Origin: DATBAX01 sp963723765
Lineage (GTDB): Bacteria > Acidobacteriota > Terriglobia > Terriglobales > Acidobacteriaceae
Direction of reading: 5' to 3'
Assembly (NCBI GenBank): GCA_963723765.1
Contig: CAVRSD010000005.1
Span: 558,001-622,000 of the forward strand
DNA: 64,000 nucleotides
Positions 8,808 through 17,760 of this stretch are shown piece by piece. A program made the position numbers and the translations under genes. Under the pieces are notes generated by a model. The model was not told the origin of the DNA. It did no database searches and saw nothing but the letters and a program-made list of their open reading frames with translations. How positions within the stretch are numbered: the first letter of the stretch is position 1; every line of letters begins with the position of its first letter.

Positions 8808-10604
8808 CTAGGAAATTGCGTATTTCCCACGCTCAATCAACTTCTGCGCGATCTGCTGGCGCAATTCAATCGTATTGAACGGATCATGTTTCGCCAGACG
8901 GCGCAGAATTGCGAGCTGCGTCCGCAACGTGTCGCCATCGGCCACGGCGGCAATGATTTTCTTCGCTGCCGCTTCCACTTTCTCCATCGCCTGCGACAAA
9001 TACACGCGCGTCATGGCAATCGGGAGCCCTGCTGCGGTCTCACCTTTCGTCTCAGCAATCTTCTGCGCGCGCAGCACAGCGGATTCCATCGCATAAGTTT
9101 CAATCACCATGTCAGCGATCGCTCCCATGACTTCCTGTTGATCCTGAATCGTCTGCATATATTTCTGGGTGGCGACTCCCGCAGCGAACAGACCAAGCTT
9201 TTTGGCTTGAGTAACCAGCTTGCGTTCTTCGGCGAGCAGACCTTCGAGTTCTTCGCCTATGGATGGGCCAGACAAAACTTCATCCATCAGCTTCTTGATG
9301 GCAGGCATAAGCGGCAACTGTCCGGACATGGCACGTTTCAACAGAAATCCAGCAATGATCAGCCGATTAATTTCATTTGTGCCTTCAAAGATGCGATTGA
9401 TGCGTGCGTCACGATAGGCGCGCTCAGCGGGATATTCCTCGACGAAGCCGTAGCCACCGTAGATTTGCATGGTCTCATCGACCACGTAGTCGATCATCTC
9501 CGAGCCCCAGACTTTGATGATCGAACATTCGACAGCATATTCTTCAATGGCTTTGCGGGTTTCTCTGGCCGCGTCCGGGCCGGATTTGTCGACTTCCTCC
9601 AGCGCCACGTCCATCATGCCTACGGTTCGGTACACAAGAGATTCGCCGACATAAATCCCCACGGCCATATTGGCCAGCTTCTCGCGCACCAGTCCGAAAT
9701 CGGAAATGGTTTTGTTGAACGCCTTGCGCTGCTTGGCATAGGTAATGGCGTTCTCGAGAGAAACGCGACCTCCACCCACGCACATCGCTCCCAGCTTGAA
9801 GCGGCCAACGTTCAGGATGTTAAAAGCGATGACGTGCCCCTTGCCGATTTCACCGAGCACGTTTTCTGCCGGCACCTTGCAGTCATTGAGGATAACGGGG
9901 CAAGTGGAGGACCCACGAATGCCCATCTTGTGCTCTTCCCCGCCAATAGAGAGTCCGGGAAAAGTGCGTTCGACCAGAAATGCGGTGAACTTTTCGCCCC
10001 CGACTTTTGCGAACACCGTATATAGGTCGGCAAAGCCGGCATTCGTAATCCACATTTTCTCGCCGTTGAGTACGTAATGCTTTCCATCTGACGACAACTC
10101 AGCCTTGGTGCGGCAATTTAACGCGTCCGATCCAGACGACGCTTCCGAGAGGCAGTAAGCACCGACGATTTCTCCGGCAGCCAGCCGCGGCAGATATTTT
10201 TTCTTCTGCTCCTCCGTACCGAAATAAACAATCGGCAGCATGCCAATGCCGCTGTGCGCACCCCATGTGGTGGCAAAGCCAGCGTACTTGGCAATATGGT
10301 CGGCGATGACGGCAGCGGTGACCTTGTCCATTTCCAGGCCGCCGTAAGCCTCCGGGATCTCGACGGCGCTCAAACCAAGCTCACCGGCTTTCTTCAGCAA
10401 GTCGCGGGAGACAGAGAAATCCTTATGCTCAATCTTCTCAATGTTGGGGACAATTTCATTGATCGCAAACTCTTCCGCTGTCTGACCGATCAACAAGTGC
10501 TGCTCGGAGAAATCTTCCGGAGTAAAAACTTCGCTGGGTTTGCGTTCTTCGAGAAGAAAGCTGCCGCCGGAGATTTTTGTGCTAGGAATTGCTGTCGTCG
10601 CCAT
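8808..10604 (-). CDS. acyl-CoA dehydrogenase
   Basis: 598 aa from ATG 10604, chosen over 10634 because AAAGG lies about 8 bases upstream. It catalyses the FAD-linked alpha,beta-dehydrogenation of acyl-CoA in beta-oxidation. Domains: helical N-domain (35-150), beta domain with AYCLSEASSGSDA and WITNAG (FAD/substrate contacts), C-terminal helical domain with QIYGGYGFVEEYPAER and RIFEGTNEI holding the catalytic Glu, then a further region of about 150 residues. The extra tail resembles the long ACAD9/VLCAD-like class. The thiolase gene lies just upstream on the same strand, so the two form a fatty-acid degradation pair separated by the GxxExxY element. Confidence 0.93.
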   Translation of the reverse strand: MATTAIPSTKISGGSFLLEERKPSEVFTPEDFSEQHLLIGQTAEEFAINEIVPNIEKIEHKDFSVSRDLLKKAGELGLSAVEIPEAYGGLEMDKVTAAVIADHIAKYAGFATTWGAHSGIGMLPIVYFGTEEQKKKYLPRLAAGEIVGAYCLSEASSGSDALNCRTKAELSSDGKHYVLNGEKMWITNAGFADLYTVFAKVGGEKFTAFLVERTFPGLSIGGEEHKMGIRGSSTCPVILNDCKVPAENVLGEIGKGHVIAFNILNVGRFKLGAMCVGGGRVSLENAITYAKQRKAFNKTISDFGLVREKLANMAVGIYVGESLVYRTVGMMDVALEEVDKSGPDAARETRKAIEEYAVECSIIKVWGSEMIDYVVDETMQIYGGYGFVEEYPAERAYRDARINRIFEGTNEINRLIIAGFLLKRAMSGQLPLMPAIKKLMDEVLSGPSIGEELEGLLAEERKLVTQAKKLGLFAAGVATQKYMQTIQDQQEVMGAIADMVIETYAMESAVLRAQKIAETKGETAAGLPIAMTRVYLSQAMEKVEAAAKKIIAAVADGDTLRTQLAILRRLAKHDPFNTIELRQQIAQKLIERGKYAIS

Positions 10605-10620
10605 TGGAATACCTTTCCCA

Positions 10621-11151
10621 ACCACAGAGGGCACCGAGGATCACAGAGGAATTATTTCACTTTTCCCAGTTTTTGCCATTCACCAAGCGTTTGATGCCAT
10701 TACGGAGGTGCATAACGTGGAAGTTAATGAGTAGACCAACATTCTTGCCACTTAACTTCAGATATGAGAGAAGCTGGGCCTCGTGCATCGGATTGATAGC
10801 CTGGACACACTTTAGTTCGACTATGACCAGGTCTTCCACAAGTAGATCGATTCGATATCCAAGGTCGATTGTCTCGCCATCGTAAACGACAGGCAGGACA
10901 ACTTGACTGGCCACGGCGATACGTTGCTAACGTAACTCATGGAGCAGGCAAGCTTCGTAGGCACTCTCCAACAAACCCGGCCCCAACATAGAATGTACTT
11001 TCATCGCAGCGGTTACGATGTAGCCCGTGATCTGATTCACTCGCGGTAGCGGAACAATTGCCGGGCTGGTCATCTCGCCCTCCTGCAGCAGACGATTGCA
11101 CCCTACCACAAATCCTCAAATTCCTCTGTGATCCTCGGTGTCCTCAGTGGT
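10621..11151. mobile_element. 531-bp element: GxxExxY gene between 33-bp inverted repeats
   Basis: Left arm 10621-10653 begins ACCACAGAGGGCACCGAGGA. The right arm 11119-11151 is its reverse complement with only two mismatches in 33. Between them lies nothing but the broken GxxExxY gene. The element sits in the spacer between thiolase and acyl-CoA dehydrogenase. No target-site duplication is evident. The arms belong to the same word family (CACnGAG units) as repeats at 41486, 41551, 42459, 42541 and 46618. Calling it mobile is inference. Confidence 0.6.
10657..11109 (-). pseudogene. GxxExxY protein (PD-(D/E)XK-like), interrupted by an in-frame TAG
   Basis: Two same-frame pieces make one family-length protein. 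The first (from within 11109-10927) carries the naming motif GPGLLESAYEACLLHELR and then meets TAG at 10927-10929. The second resumes at once with QRIAVASQVVLPVVYDGE, then YRIDLLVEDLVIVELKCV, whose D...ELK pattern matches the PD-(D/E)XK nuclease-fold signature, and ends QLLSYLKLSGKNVGLLINF..GIKRLVNG. The likely start is ATG 11073 (MTSPAIVPL). The biochemical role of GxxExxY proteins is not established. Reading through or reinitiating at GTG 10914 could still yield product. Confidence 0.7.
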
Positions 11152-11165
11152 CAGAAAAGCTGTGA

Positions 11166-12345
11166 TTAATTCAGGTTTTCGAAAATCCCCGCCGCGCCCA
11201 TGCCCCCGCCGACACACATGGTCACCATACCGTAACGTGATCCCCGCCGTTTCATCTCACGGATAATCGTCGCGGTCAGCTTTGCCCCCGTGCATCCCAG
11301 AGGATGACCTAGAGCGATCGCTCCGCCATTGGGATTCACCCGCTCGAGATCAAGTCCAGCTTCCTGGATCACCGCCAGCGATTGCGCCGCGAAGGCTTCG
11401 TTTAGCTCAATCACATCGATGTCACTGAGCTTGAGTCCAGCCATCTTCAGCGCTTTGGGTATCGCAAAGACCGGCCCAAGTCCCATTTCTTCTGGTTTGT
11501 ATCCAGCGGTAGCAAACGCCAGATAACGCACCAGCGGCTTGATGCCGAGAGCTTTGGCGCGGTCGGCAGACATGACCACTGCAGCAGCAGCCCCATCGGA
11601 AGTCTGCGAGGAATTTCCAGCTGTCACTGTACCTTTTAGATGGAAAGCGGGCTTGAGCCCAGCGAGGGCTTCGAGCGAAGTGTCGGCGCGGGGGCCTTCG
11701 TCTACTTTGAAAATAATTTCCTGTCGTTTCGGCTTCGAGCCGTTTGGCGTGGTGAAACTGACAGGCACAGGGACGGTTTCGTCGTCGAACTTGCCTGCCT
11801 GGATTGCCGCCAACGCTTTCTGATGACTGCGCAGCGAAAATGCGTCGGCAGCCTCCCGCGTTATACCGAAGCGTTGGGCAAGCCGTTCGGCAGTGAGGCC
11901 CATGTTGAGATAGGCATCTGGGTAGTGGTCCACCAGCCAGGGATTGGGAGAAATTTTGTGCCCGCCCATCGGGATCATCGACATTGACTCGGTTCCGCCC
12001 GCCACGATGATCTCCGCGCCACCGCTCATGATGCGCTCGGCCGCCATGGCAATCGCCTGTAAGTCCGGATGAGCAGAAGCGATTGATAGTAAGCGCGGAA
12101 ACTTCGACCGGCAGCCCGGCGCGTAGCGACGCAATGCGCGCCACGTTCATCCCTTGCTCGGCCTCGGGCGTAGCGCAGCCGAGGATCACATCTTCGATCT
12201 CTTTGGGATCAATCTGTGGCACGCGTTCCAGCGCACCTTTGATAGCGACAGCAGCCAGTTCGTCGGGACGGGTAACGCGAAGCGTGCCTTTGAAGGCCCG
12301 CCCCACGGGGGTACGAACGGAAGAAGCGATCACAACTTCACGCAT
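11166..12345 (-). CDS. acetyl-CoA acyltransferase / thiolase (frameshift near 12060)
   Basis: About 392 aa after removing one base. The N-terminal part (12345 down to about 12062) ends in the active-site motif NRFCSSGL. The next residues QAIAMAAERIMSGGAEIIVAGGTESMS continue one frame over. GGACTTACAGG needs only one T removed to restore the reading. Other signatures: NEAFAAQSLAV, and GGAIALGHPLGCTGA and CVGGGMGAA at the C-terminus with the catalytic His and Cys. Thiolases cleave 3-ketoacyl-CoA or condense acetyl-CoA. With the adjacent acyl-CoA dehydrogenase, beta-oxidation is the likely role. The shift is probably a sequence error. Confidence 0.85.
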
Positions 12346-12465
12346 AGGAAACTCCTGAACCCAGTATTGGCCTCAGCAACCGACCCTTTGGCCAGCCCCG
12401 GCACAAAGCTTGGCCGCTGAGCATTAGATGACTATCGTCTCCTCATCGCTTCAAGCCCCGCTAGT

Positions 12466-14211
12466 CTACTTCCCGCTATTTGCCGAATCCGGCGGCGGAT
12501 ACGGCAACGAGTCGCGGAACTTGGCAATATCTTCCGGAGCATAGTCGGGAAACGGCATTTTCCCGGCTTCTCTCCACTTCTGTACGTCCCCGTGGATTGC
12601 AGCGGTCTTCTCCTTATCGACTCCGGAATCGCGGCCCAGATAAAGAGTCTGCGATGGGAATGCAAAACCCGTACCCGCCTCCTGCACCAGATTCATAATG
12701 CGCAGCAAAAGATCTTCCTGAATGGCCAGCGCTTCATTGCTATCCACGGTCAGCAGATAACAGAATATTTCCACCGTGATCGCGCTATCGCCAAACGCGA
12801 TCAGGCGGGCCCGCGCCGAACTGGTCTCCACTTTCTCATGCTCATAAAAAAGCCGCCGGATTTGTGCCAGCACATAGCGTAGCTGGTCGGCCGTGGTCTC
12901 CCAACGCAACCCCAGCTTGGTGTTAAAGAGAATCTTGTCGCGCCGCGTGAGGTTCTCGATATTCATGGTTGCCAGCGAACCATTAGGGATCGAGAGTTGC
13001 GTTCTTTCCGGAGTGCGAATGCGGGTGGAACGCAAGCTGATGTCTTCCACGGTGCCGGTGCGATCCCCGAACTTGCAAACGTCGCCCACACGAATCACTT
13101 CATCGCCAAGGAGGGTCACGCCCCCGAAAAGATTTTCCAGCGTTTTTTGGGCGGCGAAGGCGACGGCAATTCCGCCGATTCCCAGCCCTGCCAGCGCCGT
13201 GGTCATGTTGAAGCCGAGCGCGCCCAGAATGGCAAAGATGGTGATCAGCACGATCGCGGCTTTCAAAATGCGTTCGCCCAGCAGCATGAGCGAACTGGTG
13301 CCCATTCGTCCGCTAAGAATGGCCCGTTGTCTTCCCCGCCGGATCAGTTGCTGCATGATCTGCAACAGCAGCCAACTAAAACCGATGATGAGCACCACTC
13401 CCGCGAGCACGAAGTAGTAATGCCTTGGCAACAGCGGGATGCGCAGATAGCTAACGAAGATGCGGTGAATGATGGTTCCGGCCAGCAGCCAGAGCGGCTT
13501 TGAAGTACTTTTCCAGTCGAGAGAAAAGCGTTGATGATTCCGATAGCGGATCCAGAAATACCGGGGGACCCACAGGACTTGAACCACAATCCATCCCAGA
13601 ATTGCGGCACAGGGTATCGCCAGCACCAAAGCCAGCCAGTGCCAAATCGCCATCCCCAGAAACTGGTGCTTTACCAAAGGACTGGGAATATGTTGCTCAA
13701 CTTGCGACACCTGCAACTGGTCATACAGGTCAGGAACCTTAACGAGCGTATCGTTGGAAATTAACCAGATGCGGCCCGCAGGTCCAGCCACATGCACGAG
13801 TACAAGGGTGGTCTCCACGTCGCCGGCGGAAAGAATGCCGATATTTTGCTCGTCCAGAGGCACGCCCTCCTGGGGCGTACCCCCCGGTTCTTTGCTGATG
13901 TTCTTAAGGCCTCCTGCGAACACGCTGTTCACAACCGTGTTTAATTTGGAGGCAAGATCCGCACCTTCGGCCTGTCGCTTTGCCGCTGACATCTGTAGAT
14001 ACTGGGCTGCGGTCGAGTAGTTGCCGGATTGTGCAGCCTGAAGAAAGCCGAAGAAGCTGCCATAGGGCGTGTCGCGCCCTAAGGGATCGGCACTCGCATT
14101 GGTAGAAGCTGCAGGCGCTTTGCTCAGAGACAGCGGCAAAGCCTGTCCCCATGCCGTGGCACAAACGACAAGGCAACAAAAGACGATCGCTCGCTTCAGA
14201 AAAATAGCCAT
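12466..14211 (-). CDS. MscS-family mechanosensitive ion channel
   Basis: 581 aa. Signal peptide (to about residue 22), a periplasmic N-terminal domain of about 160 residues, then several membrane helices from about 185. The pore-lining helix reads ALAGLGIGGIAVAFAAQKTLENLFGG, followed by the MscS beta domain (GDVCKFGDRTGTVEDISLRSTRIRTPERTQLSIPNGSL). The C-terminal domain is alpha/beta and ends Pro-rich. It releases small solutes upon hypo-osmotic shock in the inner membrane. It may follow lpdA at the end of the PDH operon, but a 236-base gap with a repeat intervenes. Confidence 0.92.
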   Translation of the reverse strand: MAIFLKRAIVFCCLVVCATAWGQALPLSLSKAPAASTNASADPLGRDTPYGSFFGFLQAAQSGNYSTAAQYLQMSAAKRQAEGADLASKLNTVVNSVFAGGLKNISKEPGGTPQEGVPLDEQNIGILSAGDVETTLVLVHVAGPAGRIWLISNDTLVKVPDLYDQLQVSQVEQHIPSPLVKHQFLGMAIWHWLALVLAIPCAAILGWIVVQVLWVPRYFWIRYRNHQRFSLDWKSTSKPLWLLAGTIIHRIFVSYLRIPLLPRHYYFVLAGVVLIIGFSWLLLQIMQQLIRRGRQRAILSGRMGTSSLMLLGERILKAAIVLITIFAILGALGFNMTTALAGLGIGGIAVAFAAQKTLENLFGGVTLLGDEVIRVGDVCKFGDRTGTVEDISLRSTRIRTPERTQLSIPNGSLATMNIENLTRRDKILFNTKLGLRWETTADQLRYVLAQIRRLFYEHEKVETSSARARLIAFGDSAITVEIFCYLLTVDSNEALAIQEDLLLRIMNLVQEAGTGFAFPSQTLYLGRDSGVDKEKTAAIHGDVQKWREAGKMPFPDYAPEDIAKFRDSLPYPPPDSANSGK

Positions 14212-14361
14212 GACTCTTTCTCCGGGGCATGAGACGCAAAATGCCTCGACGACGATGCCTACGCTGGATGAGAGTTCATTGTATCGAAGGTGCCGCCGCC
14301 GTGTTCGAGGAGGATGATTCCGCAGAATATGCAGCCAGCAAGCGGATAAAAATATTACAGC

Positions 14362-14424
14362 TTTGTCATCCTGAGCGGAGTGGGAAGTTCGCGAAGCGAA
14401 GTTCCCGGGCAGTCAAAGGACCCC
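14362..14424. repeat. dispersed repeat, TCATCCTGAGC family
   Basis: Starts TTTGTCATCCTGAGCGGAGT and contains the palindrome TTCGCGAAGCGAA. It is nearly the same as 44030-44091, and relatives occur at 33861, 46855, 48126, 51725 and 63184. It lies in the lpdA-mscS spacer. Confidence 0.7.
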
Positions 14425-14447
14425 TACCGCAGACAGACTCGCTGGTT

Positions 14448-15872
14448 CTACGCCTTCTTCGGCCGATAGATATCCGTTGCGGTGCCGAAGAAAACCTCCG
14501 CCGCTTCCATAACGGTTTCAGACATCGTAGGATGAGGATGAATCGTAAGCGCGAGATCAGTCGCGGTCGCGGCCATCTCGACTGCGAGAACGCCTTCAGC
14601 AATCAGTTCTCCCGCGCCTGCTCCGACAATGCCCACGCCTAATACGCGCTCGGTTTTTGGATCAAAAATAACCTTCGTCATACCTTCCGTGCGATCAATT
14701 GTCATGGCACGGCCGGAAGCAGCCCAGGGGAACTTAGCCACTTTGACCTCGCGATTCTCTTTTTGCGCCTGCGTTTCGGTGAGCCCGCACCACGCGATTT
14801 CGGGATCGGTAAACACTACGGCAGGGATGGCGTTGGGCTCGAACGCAACTTTGTGTCCGGCGATGGCTTCTACCGCAGTCCGCCCCTCGTGAGAGGCCTT
14901 GTGCGCCAGCATGGGTTCACCCACCACGTCACCAATCGCATAGATGACCGGATCATTGGTCTGCAACTGCTTGTTCACCTGAATGAAACCGCGTGGCCCA
15001 ACCACAACCTGAGTTTTATCAAGCCCGGAAATTTCAGAGTTCGGCTTGCGCCCAACGGAGACGAGAACTTTGTCGAAGAGTTGATTTTTTTCTTTTACAT
15101 CCGGCCCGTCGAAAGTGACTCGGATTCCCTTCGCTTCTTCCTTCACTCCAGTGACAGTCGTGTTCATCAGAATCGCGGCAAAGCTTTTCTCGATGCGCTT
15201 GTGCAGCGGAAGCACCAGATCGCGGTCCGCGCCGGGAAGCAATCCCGCAGTCATTTCGACAACAGATACTTTCGTACCGAGCGCCGCATACACTGAGCCC
15301 AGTTCCAGTCCGATGTAGCCGCCGCCGACCACCAGCAATGTCCCGGGGATGTCCTTTAAATCCAGCGCGCTGGTCGAATCCATCATGCGCGGTGAATCGA
15401 GTTTCAAACTCGGCACCACCGCCGGCCGCGAGCCCGTTGCGATTATGATGCGATCGAAACCGAGCGACAGATCAGTCCCGTCCGCTTTGGAAATGCGCAG
15501 CGTGTTGGACTTTTGAAAGGCGGCGGTGCCCTGTATGTATTGGACTTTTCTTTGTTTCGAAAGCTGGCCCAATCCTCCGGTCAGTTTGCTGACTACGCCT
15601 TCCTTGAACGAACGCAGCCGCGCCAGATCAATTTTCGGCTCGCCAAATTCGATTCCCCAATTTTTCGCATGCTGCGATTCATTGATTAGCTTGGCCACAT
15701 GCAACAACGCTTTCGATGGAATGCATCCCCGGTAAAGGCACACACCGCCCGGATTCACTTCGTTATCGATCAAGGTAACGTTCATCCCGAGATCGGCGGC
15801 CAGAAACGCCGCAGCGTAGCCACCCGGTCCGCCACCAATTACCGCAACCCGCAAATTTGAAGTTTCAGACAT
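14448..15872 (-). CDS. lpdA: dihydrolipoyl dehydrogenase (E3)
   Basis: 474 aa. FAD-binding GGGPGGYAAAFLAADLG at 13-29, redox-active CLYRGC (C45, C50), NAD-binding GGGYIGLELGSVYAALG near residue 180, the AIGDV motif near 315, and the dimer-interface HPHPTMSE with the catalytic His-Glu near 445. It reoxidises dihydrolipoyl groups of E2 with NAD+. Last gene of aceE-aceF-lpdA. The aceF-lpdA spacer holds a palindromic word repeat. Confidence 0.95.
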   Translation of the reverse strand: MSETSNLRVAVIGGGPGGYAAAFLAADLGMNVTLIDNEVNPGGVCLYRGCIPSKALLHVAKLINESQHAKNWGIEFGEPKIDLARLRSFKEGVVSKLTGGLGQLSKQRKVQYIQGTAAFQKSNTLRISKADGTDLSLGFDRIIIATGSRPAVVPSLKLDSPRMMDSTSALDLKDIPGTLLVVGGGYIGLELGSVYAALGTKVSVVEMTAGLLPGADRDLVLPLHKRIEKSFAAILMNTTVTGVKEEAKGIRVTFDGPDVKEKNQLFDKVLVSVGRKPNSEISGLDKTQVVVGPRGFIQVNKQLQTNDPVIYAIGDVVGEPMLAHKASHEGRTAVEAIAGHKVAFEPNAIPAVVFTDPEIAWCGLTETQAQKENREVKVAKFPWAASGRAMTIDRTEGMTKVIFDPKTERVLGVGIVGAGAGELIAEGVLAVEMAATATDLALTIHPHPTMSETVMEAAEVFFGTATDIYRPKKA

Positions 15873-15898
15873 AGAGATTGTTGAGCGATTTCTTTCCT

Positions 15899-15964
15899 TT
15901 AGCTTCTAGCTTTTAGCTCCTAGCTAAAACCCTGCTTGGCTAGAAGCCAGGAGCTAGAAGCTGT
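15899..15964. repeat. inverted repeat of TAGCTTCTAGC words
   Basis: Arms AGCTTCTAGCTTTTAGCTCC and its approximate complement GGAGCTAGAAGCT flank a short loop, forming a long imperfect hairpin in the aceF-lpdA spacer. It could weaken or end transcription inside the operon. Confidence 0.65.
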
Positions 15965-15982
15965 CTATTTGATGCTTCGACC

Positions 15983-17719
15983 TTACCCCTGGACTGACAG
16001 CAGGAACGGCTGTTCGAAGGCTTCCGCGATCCAGCGCAGGAAGCGCGCCGCATCAGCGCCATCGATCAGGCGATGGTCATAGGACAGAGATAGCGGCAGT
16101 ACTTGCCGGGGTTCGAATTTTCCGTTAATCCACACCGGCTCCATGCTGGAGCGATTGAGTCCAAGGATCGCGACTTCCGGATGGTTCACAATCGGCGAGA
16201 AGCCGGTGCCGCCAATTCCACCCAGGTTAGTGATGGTAAACGTTCCGCCTTCCATTTCAGCCGGCGTGAGCTTCTTCTCGCGAGCTTTCTTGGAAGCTTG
16301 CGTCAGTTCCGCAGCCAGTTCCACGATGTTCTTTTTATCGACGTCCTTGATCACCGGCACCAATAAGCCGCGATCTGTGTCCACGGCTACGCCGATATTG
16401 ATGTACTGCTTATAAATTATTTCTTCTTTTTCCATGTCAATGCTGGCATTGAACTGTGGAAATACTTTTAGCGCCGACGCGCATACTTTCAATGCAATGG
16501 CCGTCACCGTCATCTTGCCGCCGGCTTCTTGCGCACGCGGCGCGAACTTTGCGCGCAACTGCTCGAGCTCGGTGATGTCGGCTTTATCCTGCTGGGTAAC
16601 ATGCGGGATGGTGGTCCAGGCTTCCCACAAATGTTCCGCCGTCTTGCGCCGCACACCGCGAATGGAAACCCGCTCGACCTTCCCCCACTTACCAAAATCA
16701 GGCAGCACCGGCTGACCGAAATGTCTGCCGCTGGGTGCTGCCGTCGTAAGCGCGGCCAGCAATGCCTTGGCGTGCGCTTTCACATCGTCTTCGCTGATGC
16801 GTTCGCCGGGGCCGGTCCCCTTTACCTCGTGAATATCCACGCCAATTTCCCGCGCCAGGCGTCGGACATAAGGCGCTGCCGGTACAGGCTCGCGGTGGTC
16901 GGCTCCCGCAACCTTGTCCAGCTGCGCGGGCATGCTGAAGCTGGGCGCAACCGTCTGCGGCTGATCGGGAGGCAGCACCTGGTCGACAGTCTTGCCTTCC
17001 GCATGGACGGCCGCTTGAAACGACAGTCGTGCATCATGCTGTTCGGAACTTTGTTCCACGGGCGCATGCTTCTGCACCTTGGCGGGCGCTGAAGCCCCAC
17101 CTTCCAGCGTAAAAATGACCTGCCCAACTTTGAGCTTTTCGCCCTCTTTTACTTTTACTTCTTTCACCACTCCGCTCACGGAAGACGGTACTTCAATCAC
17201 CGCTTTGTCGGTCTCCAACTCCATGACCGGCTGGCCTTCGGAGACTTTTGTACCGGGCGCAACCATGAGCCGCACCAGGTCGCCTTGCGTAATATTTTCT
17301 CCCAACTCAGGGAGTTTGAATTCGGACGCACCCGCAGGCGCAGCGCGGCGATCCACCGTCGAACGAGCTTCCGGAACCGCTTGCGGAACGGCTTCTTGCT
17401 TAGGAGCGGCTGCTGTGGCCGGAACGGCGGTTGGACTCGCGGCTTTCGGAGCTGCCACCTCCGCTGGTTTCGCCTTGGTTCCCGCGCCGTTTTCGAAAGT
17501 AAAGATCACCTGCCCGACTTTGATCTTCTCGCCTTCCTTAACCCGAATCTCCTGAATGGTTCCACTCACCGTGGATGGCACTTCAACCACAGCCTTATCG
17601 GTTTCCAGTTCCATCACTGGCTGGCCTTCAGTGATGCTGGCGCCGGGCGAAATCATGAGCCGGACCAGGTCTCCCTGAGAAATATTTTCGCCGAGTTCCG
17701 GTAGCTTGAAGTCTGTCAC
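15983..17719 (-). CDS. aceF: pyruvate dehydrogenase E2, dihydrolipoamide acetyltransferase (two lipoyl domains)
   Basis: 578 aa. Two lipoyl domains (about 1-75 and 135-210), each with the lipoylated Lys in ETDKAVVEVPS or ETDKAVIEVPS. Ala/Pro-rich linkers join them. A peripheral-subunit binding domain follows (APYVRRLAREIGVDIHEVKG, about 290-325), then the catalytic domain ending with SYDHRLIDGADAARFLR, whose His and Asp are catalytic. It transfers acetyl from lipoamide to CoA. It follows aceE by 41 bases. Confidence 0.95.
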   Translation of the reverse strand: MTDFKLPELGENISQGDLVRLMISPGASITEGQPVMELETDKAVVEVPSTVSGTIQEIRVKEGEKIKVGQVIFTFENGAGTKAKPAEVAAPKAASPTAVPATAAAPKQEAVPQAVPEARSTVDRRAAPAGASEFKLPELGENITQGDLVRLMVAPGTKVSEGQPVMELETDKAVIEVPSSVSGVVKEVKVKEGEKLKVGQVIFTLEGGASAPAKVQKHAPVEQSSEQHDARLSFQAAVHAEGKTVDQVLPPDQPQTVAPSFSMPAQLDKVAGADHREPVPAAPYVRRLAREIGVDIHEVKGTGPGERISEDDVKAHAKALLAALTTAAPSGRHFGQPVLPDFGKWGKVERVSIRGVRRKTAEHLWEAWTTIPHVTQQDKADITELEQLRAKFAPRAQEAGGKMTVTAIALKVCASALKVFPQFNASIDMEKEEIIYKQYINIGVAVDTDRGLLVPVIKDVDKKNIVELAAELTQASKKAREKKLTPAEMEGGTFTITNLGGIGGTGFSPIVNHPEVAILGLNRSSMEPVWINGKFEPRQVLPLSLSYDHRLIDGADAARFLRWIAEAFEQPFLLSVQG

Positions 17720-17760
17720 TAACTTTTTCTCCCTGAAATTTCAGTTGTTCGCGCAGCTGC

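Noticed and set aside
8763..10025. 420-aa plus-strand ORF
   Set aside because: It lies opposite the acyl-CoA dehydrogenase, is low-complexity His/Arg-rich, and has no motif; a codon-bias shadow.
10657..10914. Separate intact 85-aa gene
   Set aside because: It is the second half of a GxxExxY protein in the same frame as the first half, not an independent gene.
14229..14642. 137-aa ORF over the lpdA end
   Set aside because: Part is the TCATCCTGAGC repeat (reads as SERSGK...), the rest is antisense to lpdA.
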